Source: Neolentinus lepideus HHB14362 ss-1 (taxonomy: Eukaryota; Basidiomycota; Agaricomycetes; Gloeophyllales; Gloeophyllaceae). Taken from it: a DNA stretch of 64,000 bases. The notes below the pieces were generated by a model, which worked only from the letters and a program-made list of their open reading frames with translations, made no database searches and was not told where the DNA came from. Of this stretch, positions 43,427 through 55,460 are shown one piece after another. Within the stretch, counting starts at the first letter, position 1. The number at the start of each line of letters is the position of its first letter. Where the stretch lies: NCBI GenBank assembly GCA_001632425.1, contig KV425580.1, positions 56,932 through 120,931 on the forward strand. The letters are read 5' to 3'. Both the position numbers and the translations under genes were made by a program.

Positions 43427-46400
43427 ATGCCTGCTGCAACTGCTGTCGCTGCTGCTACTCCTGACCCCGCCTCTTTGAAGGCTGCTGCTAACGGCGCCTC
43501 CACTGCGGATTTCACGACCCTTTTCTCAGCCGACAAGGCTGCTCGCGACTCTGCAGCTCACTCTATCGCCGCTGCCGCACAACAAAACGGGCCCGCTGCC
43601 CTCCACGGCTTCCCCGAGGCCGCGGTCAAAGCTCTCGGAGACAAGAAGTCCCCTGCTGCTCGTGAAGGCGCAGCATCCGCTGTCATCAACATCGTCAAGA
43701 ACGGCGGTGTCAAGGCTCTTGAACCCACTTTCATCGACAATGGTCTCTACGCCGCCCTTCTCGAGGCTTTCGCCGACAAGATGCCCGCTGTCCGGACAGC
43801 GGCGATCGAGGCGGTGCGCGAGTTTGTCGCCGCAATGAACCCTTGGGCAGCTGGACTTGTGCTCCCTGCTCTTCTTCACGAAATAAAAACCGCCGGCAAA
43901 TGGCAGCTCAAGACTGGCTCTTTGGTTATCCTTAATCAGCTTACGACCAGCGCTCCCATCCAAATTTCTAAACTCATGCCCGAAATCGTCCCCGTTCTCT
44001 CTGAAGCTATTTGGGATACCAAGGCCGACGTGAAGAAGGCCGCTCGTGAATCGTTGACTAAGGCTACCGCTCTGGTATCGAACAAGGACATAGAACGCTT
44101 TATTCCGGCTTTGATCAAGGCTCTGATTAATCCCGTTGAGGAGGTCCCTAATACGATCAACCTTCTCTCGGCCACCACATTCGTTTCCGAAGTAGACTCC
44201 CCTACCCTCTCCCTCATGGTCCCCCTACTCGCTCGTGGTCTTAATGAGAAGCCGACGGCGACGAAGCGTAAGGTTGCAGTGTGAGTAGTAGATAGAAATT
44301 ACTTTGATTGTCGTGTTGACGATTTGTCTTACAGTATCATTGACAACATGTCCAAGCTCGTCGACTCAGCTGTTACCGTCCGTCCCTTCGTGCCCAAGCT
44401 TCTTCCCGGTCTCCTCAAGGTCGAAACGACCATCGGTGACCCTGAAGCTCGTAATGTCGTCGGGAGGGCCATCGGCACCCTGCGTCAAGTTGGTGAAGTT
44501 CCTGCTAGCAGCGACGGTTCCGACCTTCCTCCCTTGAAGGTTCACGAGCCCGCACAGCTGGCCAGCGGCCTTATTGCTACCTGGAAGAAGGCTGGCGCCA
44601 ACCCCGTCCCATCTGTCGCTGATGCTGTTGTCATCTACACGTCACGCCTGGCGTCCAACATGGTTAACCTCAAGAACTTCGACGCATCCGAGTGGGCGAC
44701 GCTTGCCCCCTACATCGGTATGGTGGCGCCCAGCCCAGATCCCGCTTCAATTGCGTCTCAGTGGTCTGTCCGCTCGGCCTCTGACGAGACTGCTGACGAT
44801 GAGGTTCCCGAGGACGAGGAGGAAGGCGAGGACCTTTGCAACTGCCAGTTCTCCCTTGCCTACGGTGCCAAGATCTTGCTCAACACTGCCACCCTCCGTC
44901 TCAAGCGTGGTCACCGCTATGGTCTCTGCGGTCGCAATGGTACTGGCAAGTCCACCCTTATGCGCGCCATTAACAACGGTCAGGTTGAGGGCTTCCCCTC
45001 TCCCGATGAGGTTCGTACCTTCTACGTCGAGCACGATATCGACGGAAGCGAAGAGGACACGTCCGTCCTGCAGTTCATCTCCACCGATAAGCGCATTCAG
45101 GCGGATGAGAAGGAGATCATTGAGACCTTGGCCTCTGTCGGTTTCAGCGATGAGCGCCAGAAGGGTTCCATTGGCAGTCTGTCCGGTGGTTGGAAGATGA
45201 AGCTGGCTTTGGCTCGTGCCATGTTGTTCAAGGCCGACATTCTCTTACTTGACGAGCCTACTAACCACTTGGATGTCGTCAACGTTGCGTGGTTGGAGAA
45301 CTACCTCACCAGCTTGACCCACTGCACGTCCATCATTGTGTCTCACGACTCCAGCTTCTTGAACAACGTTATCACTGACGTCCTCCACCTCAACCGCTTC
45401 AAGCTCAGGCGCTACCGTGGTAACCTCGAGTCCTTCATGAAGCAGGTACCCGAGGCGCGTTCCTACTACACACTCGAGCCCCAAGAAGACTACCAGTTCA
45501 AGTTCCCCGACCCTCCTCTACTCGAAGGTGTTAAGACCAAGGAGAAGTCTCTGCTCAAGATGCGCAAGGTTGGCTTCCAGTACCCCACGCAGCCTGTCCA
45601 GCAGCTGTACGACATCACTCTCCAAGTGTCCCTGTCTTCCCGTGTTGCTGTTCTCGGTCCTAACGGTTCCGGCAAGTCTACCCTCGTCAAGCTGCTCATT
45701 GGTGACTTGGAGCCAAATAAGGGCGGTGAGATCTGGAAGCACCCTAACCTGGTCATTGGTTACGTCGCGCAGCACGCGTTCCACCACATCGACAACCACC
45801 TCGACAAGACCCCGCTCGAGTACATGCTGTGGCGTTACCAGACTGGTGAGGACTTGGAGGAGATGATGAAGGCTAACCGTCAGATCACTGAGGAGGAGCT
45901 GCAGAAGATGAAGGATGGATCGACTGTCATCGTTGAGGGTCAGAAGCGCACCATCGACGAGATCCTCGCTCGTAAGAAGCTGAAGCAGTCGTACGAGTAT
46001 GAGGTCTCCTTCAAGGGTCTCTCGTCGACGGAGAACATCTGGATGTCGCGTGACGAGCTCGTCAAGCGTGGTTTTGAGAAGAAGGTCGTAGAGGTTGACA
46101 CCCGTGAGGCTCAGCGCCTCGGTCTCTTACGTCCCCTCGTTCGTCGCGAGATCGAGAAGCACTTCGCTGACTTCGGTCTCGAGCCTGAGTTTGTCTCGCA
46201 TAACTCGATGCGCGGTTTGTCCGGTGGTCAGAAGGTGAAGGTCGTGCTCGGTGCTGCGACATGGCGCCGGCCCCACGTCATCTGTATGGATGAGCCCACG
46301 AACTACCTCGACCGTGAGTCGCTCGCTGCGCTCATCTCCGCTCTCAAGGTCTTCGAGGGTGGTGTGCTTGTCATTACGCACAACCGTGACTTCTCGGAGT

Positions 46401-46657
46401 CGCTGTGCAAGGAAGTGTGGGCGATGCGCGATGGTCGTCTTGAGGCGTCAGGTCACAACTGGGTCGAGGGCCAGGGTGCCGGCCCGCGCATTGACAAGGG
46501 GAACGGGGAGGATGAGGATCAGTACGATGCTATGGGGAACAAGATCACAGTGACGAAGAAGAAGAAGGTGACGGCTTCGGATGCGCGCAAGGCGAAGAAG
46601 GAGCGCATGGCACGGAGAAAGCGGGGAGAGGAGGTCTTCACCGACGAGGAGCTATGA
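43427..46657 (+). CDS. TEF3: Translation elongation factor 3
   Basis: Two exons, 43427-44280 and 44335-46657, 1058 residues (yeast eEF3 1044). The N-terminal HEAT repeats are rich in Ala (AALHGFPEAAVKALGDKKSP). ABC domain 1 has GRNGTGKSTLMRA, LSGGWKMKLALARA and ILLLDEPTNHLDV. ABC domain 2 has GPNGSGKSTLVKLLIG, MRGLSGGQKVKVVLGA and VICMDEPTNYLDRES, with the chromodomain-like insert between its parts (TIDEILARKKLKQSYEYEV). The tail is lysine/arginine-rich (ARKAKKERMARRKRG) and would contact the ribosome. The ATPase releases deacylated tRNA from the E site and is essential in fungi. Codon use is strongly biased to C-ending codons, as expected for a very highly expressed gene. Confidence 0.97.
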
Positions 46658-47100
46658 AGTTGTTGAGGGCTCTCCTTCTCTGTTCACGATTGTTATGATA
46701 TCGACTCTCCCTCTCTGTGCCTCTTGTGTGTTAATGTGTGCTCTACTACTTCCACCATCCGAGGTGTCATGGTCTCTTGTGTCTTGTATTCTTGCATGTC
46801 TTCATAGGCTCGTATAATACTTCATGTTTGTCGCAACGTATGTTTAGGATATTTATGACAGTCATTGCACGTTTCCGTATATTTTTCCGGTGTGATTTCG
46901 CCTCTCCTTGTATCGACTGCGCAACATTGCAATGCGGCCTCCTTGCACAGGCATTTGTGAGGCGATGTTCTAAGATTGGTTGCTTGACGTCCTAGAATGT
47001 ATATATGCTTGGCTGAGGCCTAGGGCGACATAGTGCTGCGTAGCCGAGTAACCTGGCGTCTCTCTGTTTCCTTTACTACCTTTACGACCTGCGACGACGA
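46658..47100. other. 3' region of eEF3 and spacer
   Basis: The T-rich 3' flank of eEF3 followed by the short promoter of the next gene. No separate gene is visible. Confidence 0.4.
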
Positions 47101-48643
47101 ATGCCCCTCCTACTGGATTACGACTATTTGCTATCTAAACATGCTAGACAGGCTGCCAGTGCACAGTCGAACGTACTAGTATACGCGAGAGATGCACAGA
47201 ACAGTCTAACACCGACCAGTACGCAAAGGACAACGTTAATTGTGGCCGGATGTTATATCATTGCTATTGCGATTCTTTGGTGTGTACCGCATAATTAGAT
47301 AGTGCAATGGAATAACTAAGGATAGGATGGTCGTGTAGGCATGTACCGTTCTTGAGTTGGATAAGTGAGTGGGCACTTTCGTGGAGCTTCGTTTGTATGC
47401 TGTTTTAATACCGTACTTCATCCTGGCAGTTTATCCGTTTAAGTGAGCGCACCATTCTATCCCACTCTAAAGCGGAACCAGACGTCCACTATGAACTGTC
47501 TCAAAGATTACTTACCGTTGGGTTCCACGAAATGAGCCATGCGATCGCAGGCATCCTTACCTGCGCGCACATCCAGTCCGTCGAACTCGACCGTACGTCC
47601 TCTTCTCTCTGTCTTCGCACTCTCCACCAAATCTAACGCCTTGTCTCATCAACCAATTTCCTCCCCTCCTTCTCACCTTGCTATTCTTTCCCCTCTCACT
47701 CATCTTACCACAGCGGACGAAGGTGGCGAGACGCGCATGTCGGGCGGCATCCCCTGGATCACTCTACCTGCTGGGTACCTCGGCTCCTCCTTCATCGGCG
47801 CGTGCCTCATCGCGTGCGGGTTCGATATAAACGCGAGCAAGGTTGCGTGTCTCGTCCTCGCGGCCTTTTTTCTATTTACGCTGTGGTGGGCGCGGAGGAA
47901 TTGGTTGTGAGTACCCTTGACGTGGTGCTCTTTGTGAATCACGCTACATGATGTGACGGGCAGGACGTGGGTCCTCATCCTCGGCATGGCGGGGCTCATC
48001 ATACTCTTCTGGTTCGTCGCAAACGGGGTTGCTCTGCGATACCTGGTACGCCTCCCTGTTCTCCTCTTCCACTCCTCATCTTACTTACGCTCTCGCTATC
48101 AGGTGCTCTTCATCGGCGTGATGTCATGCATGTACGTCCTTTGGGACGTCGTTGGTGAGCCCCCCTTCCCCCCTGGTTCCTTCCCACTTTCCTATGTTCC
48201 ACTCATCCATCCAATATCACAGACGATACCATAGCGCGCAAAGTCAACAGCTCCGACGCCTCCGCCTTCGCCAGGATCTGTGGGTGCTGTCCCTCACAAG
48301 GTTTGCTCCTCCCTTCACTCTCCCGTACACCCCCCTCACCTATGGCTACTTGAAATTGCAGTGTGGGGCGTCATCTGGCTGATCATAGCCTTCGTCTACT
48401 TCGTCGCCGGCGTACTTGTCGGCCTAGTTGCGTTCAAAGTAGGTCCCGATCTGTGCCCAAACCACTTTGCCAATGTCATCTAACCTAAACCCTCTGCAGG
48501 AAACTGCCGCGCAGCAAGCAGAAGACGCGCACCACTTCCTCCCGGGCCCTGGCTCGAGCGGCGCACTCGCTCCCGTCCCTTCGATTTCTTTCCCGGTATT
48601 ATCCACCATTGTAATGCTGTCTATTCTGTTGTTTGAACTTTGA
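47101..48643 (+). CDS. Peptidase M50B-like membrane protein
   Basis: Ten exons: 47101-47279, 47339-47364, 47430-47442, 47507-47592, 47714-47906, 47964-48045, 48103-48154, 48223-48300, 48362-48438, 48500-48643. Sum 930 bases, 309 residues. The metal-binding motif HEMSHA (HExxH) lies around residue 84, preceded by a membrane helix (IVAGCYIIAIAILW). Further hydrophobic helices follow, such as VACLVLAAFFLFTLWW, LGMAGLIILFWFVANG and VIWLIIAFVYFVAGVLVG. This matches the fungal M50B-like family (Pfam Peptidase_M50B), related to site-2 proteases; the natural substrate is unknown. Exon 3 is only 13 bases. The gene converges with CWC22, 217 bases away. Confidence 0.85.
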
Positions 48644-48860
48644 TCAGTTGGACGATCTCCGTGTAGCTATCTATCTAAATATTGTTCAATATTCTAGTGT
48701 ATCTTGACATGTATCTTGTACGGAATGCTTTCCATTACGACATACAGACAGAACAGCACACTGAGCATCGTTGCTCAGAAAGGTATTCTTTCGTTACAGA
48801 GCCGGGGAACACATAACACCGCCGAGTAATATAATACACACACGACGACAGCACAATCCA

Positions 48861-51674
48861 TCACCTCCTATCATAATATCTCTCTCTTGAGTCCACCCTT
48901 CTCCTGTCATCCCTCCTGGGCGGTGGCGAGTCATCTCGGTATCTCCTCTCCTTATCCCTGTCATACCCGTTCCTCCTCGCGCCACCATATCGGTCTCTCG
49001 AGTCATCCCTCCGTCGCTCCCCCGAGTCGTCCCCGCGCCGCTCTCTCGGGTCACCCATGTCCCTTCGTTTCGGCGGAGGGGTCCTCGACCGCGAATCATA
49101 TCTTGACCGTCTGGGTGGGGGCGATGGTGTCCTGGAATAATCCCGTCCACGACCAACCCCGCGAGCGCGCGGGTCAGGCGAACGGTCTCTCCCACTCGGC
49201 CGGGGTGGTGGTGACGCCCGACGTCTTGGTGGTGGAGATCGAGAGTCGGAGTCGTACCGGCGCCTTGGTGGCAGGGAGCGCGGATCGTTCCTGCGCCGTC
49301 CTCGGTCCGAGTCTGCGCCGGAGTCATCTGAAGAAGCATCATCGTCGGAGTCGCTGACGTCTGACGAGGAATCCGAGTCAGAGGAGTCGTCGTCTGAAGA
49401 GCCCTCAGCTTCGAGCATCGCACGGCGTTGTTCCATGATGATGCGGGGTGCGTTCTACAAGGTAAGTCAGTACTGAACATCCAAGAGCATGAAAGAGCAT
49501 GAAAGACGTACCTTGAGATGCTCACGCATCTCCTCCGTCACCGCTCCCAACCCAATACTCGTGAAGTAATTGATCGCGAACCTCGTATTCTTCGGGTTAT
49601 CCAGCGGGAACATCCCCTGCGTATGCATCTTAATCTCCGGATCCTTGAACCGATCTGCGAGCGACTTCAAACCCATGCTCTCCATCACTTCCTGGAAGAG
49701 GATCTTCACGAAGATACGGCTACTCGACGTTGTGTCATCCTCGTTCATCTTGATCGCGTTCAGAGCCGCCCACGAGACCGAGTCACTGGCGAAGAGGTGC
49801 CCGAATAGTCTCGCGATGTTGCGCAGGCGGTTCGTTTCATATCGGTGAATGGTGTTGTAATAGTTGGCGAACGCATGTTCAAAACATTCTTCCCAGACAC
49901 GGTTGAGCTTGCAGAAACGTTCGGAGACGAGGCCGTAGAATTTAGAGTAGGTGCGTTCTTGCGAGCAACACTCGATGATCATGTTGACCAACTCGATCTA
50001 CTCCACCCAGTCAATATCACGGGCCACATAGAACAGTTGCGCACCATACCTCCTCGCCTTCATTAACCTGCACTTTTAAGAGCTTGTGAACAGCCTCTTC
50101 ATAATTGAGAGCATTCATGATCGTCAAGTATACTGTACGGCGCAAGTTGACAAGATTTGTCTCCGTACGATCTTCAATACCTTCCTTCTCTGCCACGGCT
50201 GAAGGTGATGGAATAGTCAACGACGGCAAGGTGATGAGACTAATAAGATACATACCTTCCTCTTCCTCTTCCTCTTCTTCATCACTCTCCTCCGACCCCG
50301 ATTCCTCGTCATCAGATCCTTCGCCAAGAATCTCAGCCTTGATAGCTTTGTACTTTTCCTCGTTCTCCAGATAATTGGGATCAAACTTGAAAATATCTAA
50401 AGGAAGAGTCAAATCGCATCGAGGCATCCGAATAACGCTGAGACTGACTCAAGCCTTCCTGCACCTGCAACTCTTCCTCCAGCTGAATCTGGTGCGTGAT
50501 CTGCTCCTCCTCCTCCACAAGGTCCAAGCCCTCTGGGATAATGGGATTATCCTTGTACTTGTCCTTTCGCACCTGCATTAGCACCTCGATCATGTATTGT
50601 ACTCGGTGGCTGATGGTGCCCTCATTCAGCACCGCGCGGAAGCGTTCGAATACAGTGGCATTCGCTTTTGGCGAGTTTTCGGCAAGGAAAGCACCGACTT
50701 CGCGCGTGAAGCCGACAGCGATTTCGATGGAGTCGTCTGTTGGACGCTCAAGTAGCAGGACGAGGATTTGGAGAGCAATGATTTCATGTGCAACGCCTTG
50801 ATTGACGAGATGTGCAATGAAGGTCGTTGTCGAATGGCAAACAATCTAGACGGAACCAGATCAATCGCATAACACCCATGTGATGAAAGACTTCGCTACC
50901 TTGTCATTCCGCTTGAACGATCGTCTGAACTGACTGATCAACCTCGTCAACACCAACTCTCCAACCTGCGGCAACTTCGTGTTGATCACCGCAACCAGCG
51001 CCGCAAACACTGGCGTAAACGGCAAACTCGCCGCCTGCGCCTTCATCACGCTCCGCGCGAACAACCCCCGCCCGCGGATCAAGTTCTCCTGGAACAGCTC
51101 TGGGATAATGTGCTTGATATTCGCCACGTTCACCCTGTTCACAATACCCGTAATAGACTTCCTAAGAGCGTCCCACGAGAGTCGCTGGTACTCCGGGCTA
51201 GATTTATCCGTCGCTGCCGCAGCCTGCATGGCGCGCAGGCGTGCTGGGGGGATGTACGCACCGCCAGCTCGCGAGCCGCCCAACAACTTGTTGAACTCGG
51301 CCTGAGCATCGAACTTGTCCTTCTCCCCACTCTTTTCCTTCTCCCCGTTCTCCCCACCGTTCTCCTTCTCCAGCTTCTCCAGCTCGAGCTCGGCCATGCG
51401 CGCTGCGAGCTGCCGCTCGCGTTCCGCTCGCCGCTTAGGGTCGGCATCGTTCACTCTTGGAAAGTTAATACGCGCTCGTGGTGCTGGTGAAGCTGACCGA
51501 CGACGACTGGCTGGGGGTGCATCCTCGGTTGGGGGTGACCTCGAACGAGACCTACATAACGAATATGAATTATTCAACCACACGTCACAATGGTATCTAT
51601 GTTGCATACCTTTTTCTCTTCTGACCCAGACCATCATTCGAGCCAGTAGGGGACAAAACAGCAGTCGCAGACAT
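48861..51674 (-). CDS. CWC22: Pre-mRNA-splicing factor CWC22
   Basis: Seven exons on the minus strand: 51674-51610, 51551-50900, 50845-50449, 50396-50256, 50198-50050, 49997-49512, 49454-48861. Sum 2484 bases, 827 residues (human about 908). A short Arg/Ser-rich N-terminus precedes the MIF4G domain ([39 protein letters not shown]-rich helices), then [23 protein letters not shown], an acidic run and the MA3 domain ([27 protein letters not shown]). The long tail has Arg-Asp, Ser-Pro and Arg-Ser repeats. CWC22 joins the spliceosome and loads eIF4A3 for the exon junction complex. The start shares a 151-base promoter with the gene at 51,826. Confidence 0.95.
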
Positions 51675-51825
51675 AGTGAAAGTAGAGGTACGGTGTCGAG
51701 CTCACGTCGCGCACAGCGAAAGCGAGTGTCCAAGCGAAGTTAGACTTAGAGTTTGTTTGTGCCTGTTTACCGCATTGCGCCACCCTTTTGTCTCCTTTCG
51801 AATTCCACATTCCTGTCTAGCCACC
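51675..51825. promoter_or_regulatory. Bidirectional promoter between CWC22 and the LACTB2-like gene
   Basis: Only 151 bases separate the two divergent start codons. There is no TATA box. A TTTGTGCCTGTTTACCGC stretch is the most noticeable part. The right start has a strong context, CCACCATGG. Confidence 0.6.
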
Positions 51826-52982
51826 ATGGAGGTGCTCGAGTCTTTACCACCTATTAGCAGGGTATGCACAGTATGCAAGACCTAAGTGCTTTATCTCATA
51901 AAAGTTATAGCTGAGCGATCGCGTTGTCCGTGTCCTCGGTCAGGTAAGCCTCGGTCCGATTGAACGAGATATTCTTAACATATCACGCCGCAGAACCCAG
52001 GGAAATTCACACTTCAAGGTACAGAAACTTGCACAGAGAGAATCGCTTCCGTGCTTAGGCTGTAACTCCAGGGACAAATACATACATCGTCGGGACACAG
52101 AATCCCTACACCCTTATTGATACGGGTGAGGGCCGCGACGAGGTCATCCCCATCCTTGAAAGTGCTCTCAAGGAGGTCTCTTCCCCGTCGAATCCTGACC
52201 AACCTGATGTCTCTGATATCATTATTACCCACCGGCATCATGACCACATCGGTGGTCTGCCCTCCGTCCTCGCTCTCTTACGCCGTTTATGGGAAATACG
52301 GAACCCGCAAGCTAAACTATCGTTCAAGCCGCCGCGAATTCATAAGTTCCCTCTGCCCGCTACTGCACAGGATGCACAGGTTCAAGCTGTACTAGATTCG
52401 ATGCTGCTCGGCTCATTCACTCCTAGCAGCACTGGTGCTCCTTTGCATGACCTCACGGTTGGACAAGTCCTAGAGATACAGTCCTCACCATCTGTGGCGC
52501 TGCACGTTCTCCATACTCCTGGCCACACTCTCGATTCCATCTGCTTACATCTCCCAGAAGATAACGCGCTATTCACAGCTGATACAGTGCTCGGCCAGGG
52601 TACTGCTGTTTTCGAAGACTTGTCGACCTACATTTCCAGTCTACAGAGCATGCTCGTCTTCCGTGATAGAGAGCCTGGCAAGACGGACTATGCCGTTCTC
52701 TACCCAGGTCACGGCCCCATCGTCGCCGAAGGCCCAAAGACTATCTCGACTTACATCCAGCATCGCCTAGAGCGAGAGTCACAAATCTTACAGGTCCTCC
52801 GGTCTTCCGAGATTACGTGGACACCTTGGACCATTGTGTCCAAGATCTACGCTGCCTACCCGGAGAATTTGTGGCTTCCCGCATCGCACGGGGTCATTCT
52901 ACATCTGCGGAAGCTGGAAAAGGATGGGAAGGTCAGTTTCTTGGGTGGAGAGGGTAAGGATGGCCAGTGGCAGTTGGTTTGA
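51826..52982 (+). CDS. Metallo-beta-lactamase-like protein (LACTB2 type)
   Basis: Four exons: 51826-51861, 51911-51943, 51994-52018, 52072-52982. Sum 1005 bases, 334 residues. The metal site THRHHDHIGG (HxHxDH) is followed by LHTPGHTLDSICLHLPE and LFTADTVLGQG, which supply the next His and Asp. A C-terminal helical domain ends WLPASHGVILHLRKLEKDGKV. This is the LACTB2 family; the human member is a mitochondrial endoribonuclease. In fungi related genes also sit in polyketide clusters (the thioesterase-like hydrolases), but no polyketide synthase is near here, so the housekeeping role is more likely. The three first exons are tiny. Confidence 0.92.
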
Positions 52983-55460
52983 AGGTATCAGGGATTCAAA
53001 GCATATTCTGGAAAGGTGTACTATTATTTTGACTAATGTAACTCTAAGCTGTGCGAATGCGATCGACAGGGTCGGATCGTCTTGGGCACTTGGTGCTCTG
53101 GTAATGTGTATGTAGTACTTGTCTCTCGCTAACCATTTCGAGAGTTTGCCCTCATTCTGCTACGAGAGGGTGGTCACGAGCCTAAACGCCTACGCTTACC
53201 TCGCGTCGATTTTACAGGAGCCGATTTTAACAGTAACAAAGTTTTTCACATACTACTAATACCAACATCAATATTGACACAAGGAGAGAAGCCTGAGAAG
53301 CGTCCTCGTAGAAGCTTGGTCATATTACGATCCTGAGCTCCCCTTCCCATATACTCGCCCTCATGATCATGGCCTCGCTCGTACGTCGTCGCTCTATGTA
53401 CGAAGTACCTCAGCACTCATAAGCCGACCGGCTGATATAGTATCAAGTCTTCATTAACTTTACGACTATCTTGTATGCTTAATGACGTCGACTAGTAGCG
53501 ATCTTCCCCGGCCATGCCGCGCGAGCGCTCGAGCGTCAAGCTCTAGATAGTCAGAAATGAATGTCTACTCCCTACTTAACAACATGTTTCTGGAGCGACC
53601 ACGACCGAAACAGTAGGACAACACGACAGACTCGCAGTTTCGCTGGCAAAAGAACGTCCTGGCGGAGGTCGTTGGGCCCTTGCAGGAATCTTTGGATTCG
53701 AATCGCTAGATGTTGGAGGCACAAATGGATCGCTCCAACACTAGACGTGTACGAAGATGAGGGCGTCTGCCTTGTCCTCTACACATGGTATTGATGCTTC
53801 CTGCGTTGCTCACCAGCCTCATTCTGAGTCATTCACCGCCTCACCCTGCTCAGCAAACATTGCCTTTAGGGGACTAGTGCATCTCACGCTGTCAGAGGCT
53901 CGGCCGCGCGGGGGCATGGTCCTACTTGTAAATGACGCGATGTCTAAAATGTTTCAGGACGGGCGCCAAACATCAGTCTGACAAATAATTTGTCGGAAAT
54001 TTCCGAACTGCCCTTGCAAGACCCTACAAGGCCCGGCAAGACTAACTACTGTCGGAAACCTAGTAGTCGGACACCCTACAGTATATGCCTTGCTGTACCC
54101 GCTATATTTCTCATATTGGTTCCATTTTACTTGCAAAATGTCAGCATACATCGTCTCTATCATTCCCAAGTAGTTCTGTGTTTTTGTGTACAATACAGCT
54201 GAGTGTAGAAATATTTTATTTTCGTCACAGCCATTGTGGCAAAGGACTAGGTACTTGGACAGCATACATAACACCCATTTCTGCATCCTAAACTATGTTT
54301 AAACTTAGCATACCATGTCCCCTAACATGCTGGACTATGGTTCAGTACATTTGAGGGATGAATGAGAACACATGCAGTAGATACAAATTGGGCCCCAACC
54401 CTGATACCATGCAAGCCACAGAACATCCAGGTTGTCTCTGCTGCAGGACACTGCTGCCCTCATCCTAATGCTACTCAGACTTCATCATTTAGGTCCAATA
54501 GATGATACATGCAACCCAAATGAACCAATCCCACACCAACAATGACATCTCCCTTTTAGTTTTAACCCCTCCACTTCTGCTGCAGATACACCTTAACCCG
54601 GGTCCCCAATGCCCCAACGCACTGGCAAAATTAATAAAAAAATACCTTGGAGCACCTTTGCTATATATCAAGCCATTCACAGAGTTTCTTGAGGCCAGAA
54701 GTCAGAGAGGATGCAACAGGAGCCTTTGGAGTTGAGGAGGTCAAGTTGACTAACATTCTGTGAGTGGCCACCTTGTCACCCTCATAACAATTGTAAATGA
54801 AGGTCAATTACCCTGTTCAGGGTCTCAAATGAGAGCTAAGATAACAAATAATTGACTAGAGTGCAACCAGAGATAGAGCAACATCATGGTGCATGGCGAG
54901 AGCGAGAGGACTGTAGAAGGCGGCACCGCGCGGGAACGTGAAGCATCGAAATCGGACAACTCCGACGACGGCGGCGACAATATCTCAGTTAGTTTTCAGC
55001 GTTCCCGAATGAAACTTGGCAGCAGTGTTCTCTCGAATTATAGCTTTCAAACAGTATATAAATTGTAGTCTAATGGTAGCTAGGGAGGGAGAAAGAGCCC
55101 GCTGTCCGAGTAGGCAGTGTGTCCGACTGCCTGACCCGCGACAGTATTCTCTGAGAATGCCCGGATCATTGTAATGGTCTTGCTATGGGCCTTGCCATGG
55201 ACTTCTAAGGTCCAAATATCACGGAATTGCCTTGTCAGGTCATGGCAAGCCGGTCTCAAGGTCCCCAAGACTTTTCCTTTGCAAGGTGAATCGGGTTTTA
55301 CCGACAGTCTGATTCGGATATTGCACTGTGATGGCATAACACCATGTGCGACGGCGCCGTGCCTTGTCGCCTAATATTCCAGCGTTTGGCATATGTATAA
55401 GCACTGAAGAAATGCTGCTAAGCCTTGGCTTCTTCCACTCCTCCGAGCCTGAGTGTCATC
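52983..55460. other. Gene-poor stretch with a CpG-poor patch
   Basis: From 52,983 to 54,240 and from 54,895 to 55,460 the DNA has normal CpG and no convincing gene. From about 54,240 to 54,890 CpG almost vanishes (I see only two: in CCCGGG and AACGCA), as in the transposon island. A 77-codon frame at 54,502 is not recognisable. I suspect an old mobile-element insertion. Confidence 0.45.

Noticed and set aside
51826..52982. Polyketide-type thioesterase within a biosynthetic cluster
   Set aside because: The neighbours are a splicing factor and a gamma-glutamyltransferase; there is no synthase, so the LACTB2-like reading is simpler.
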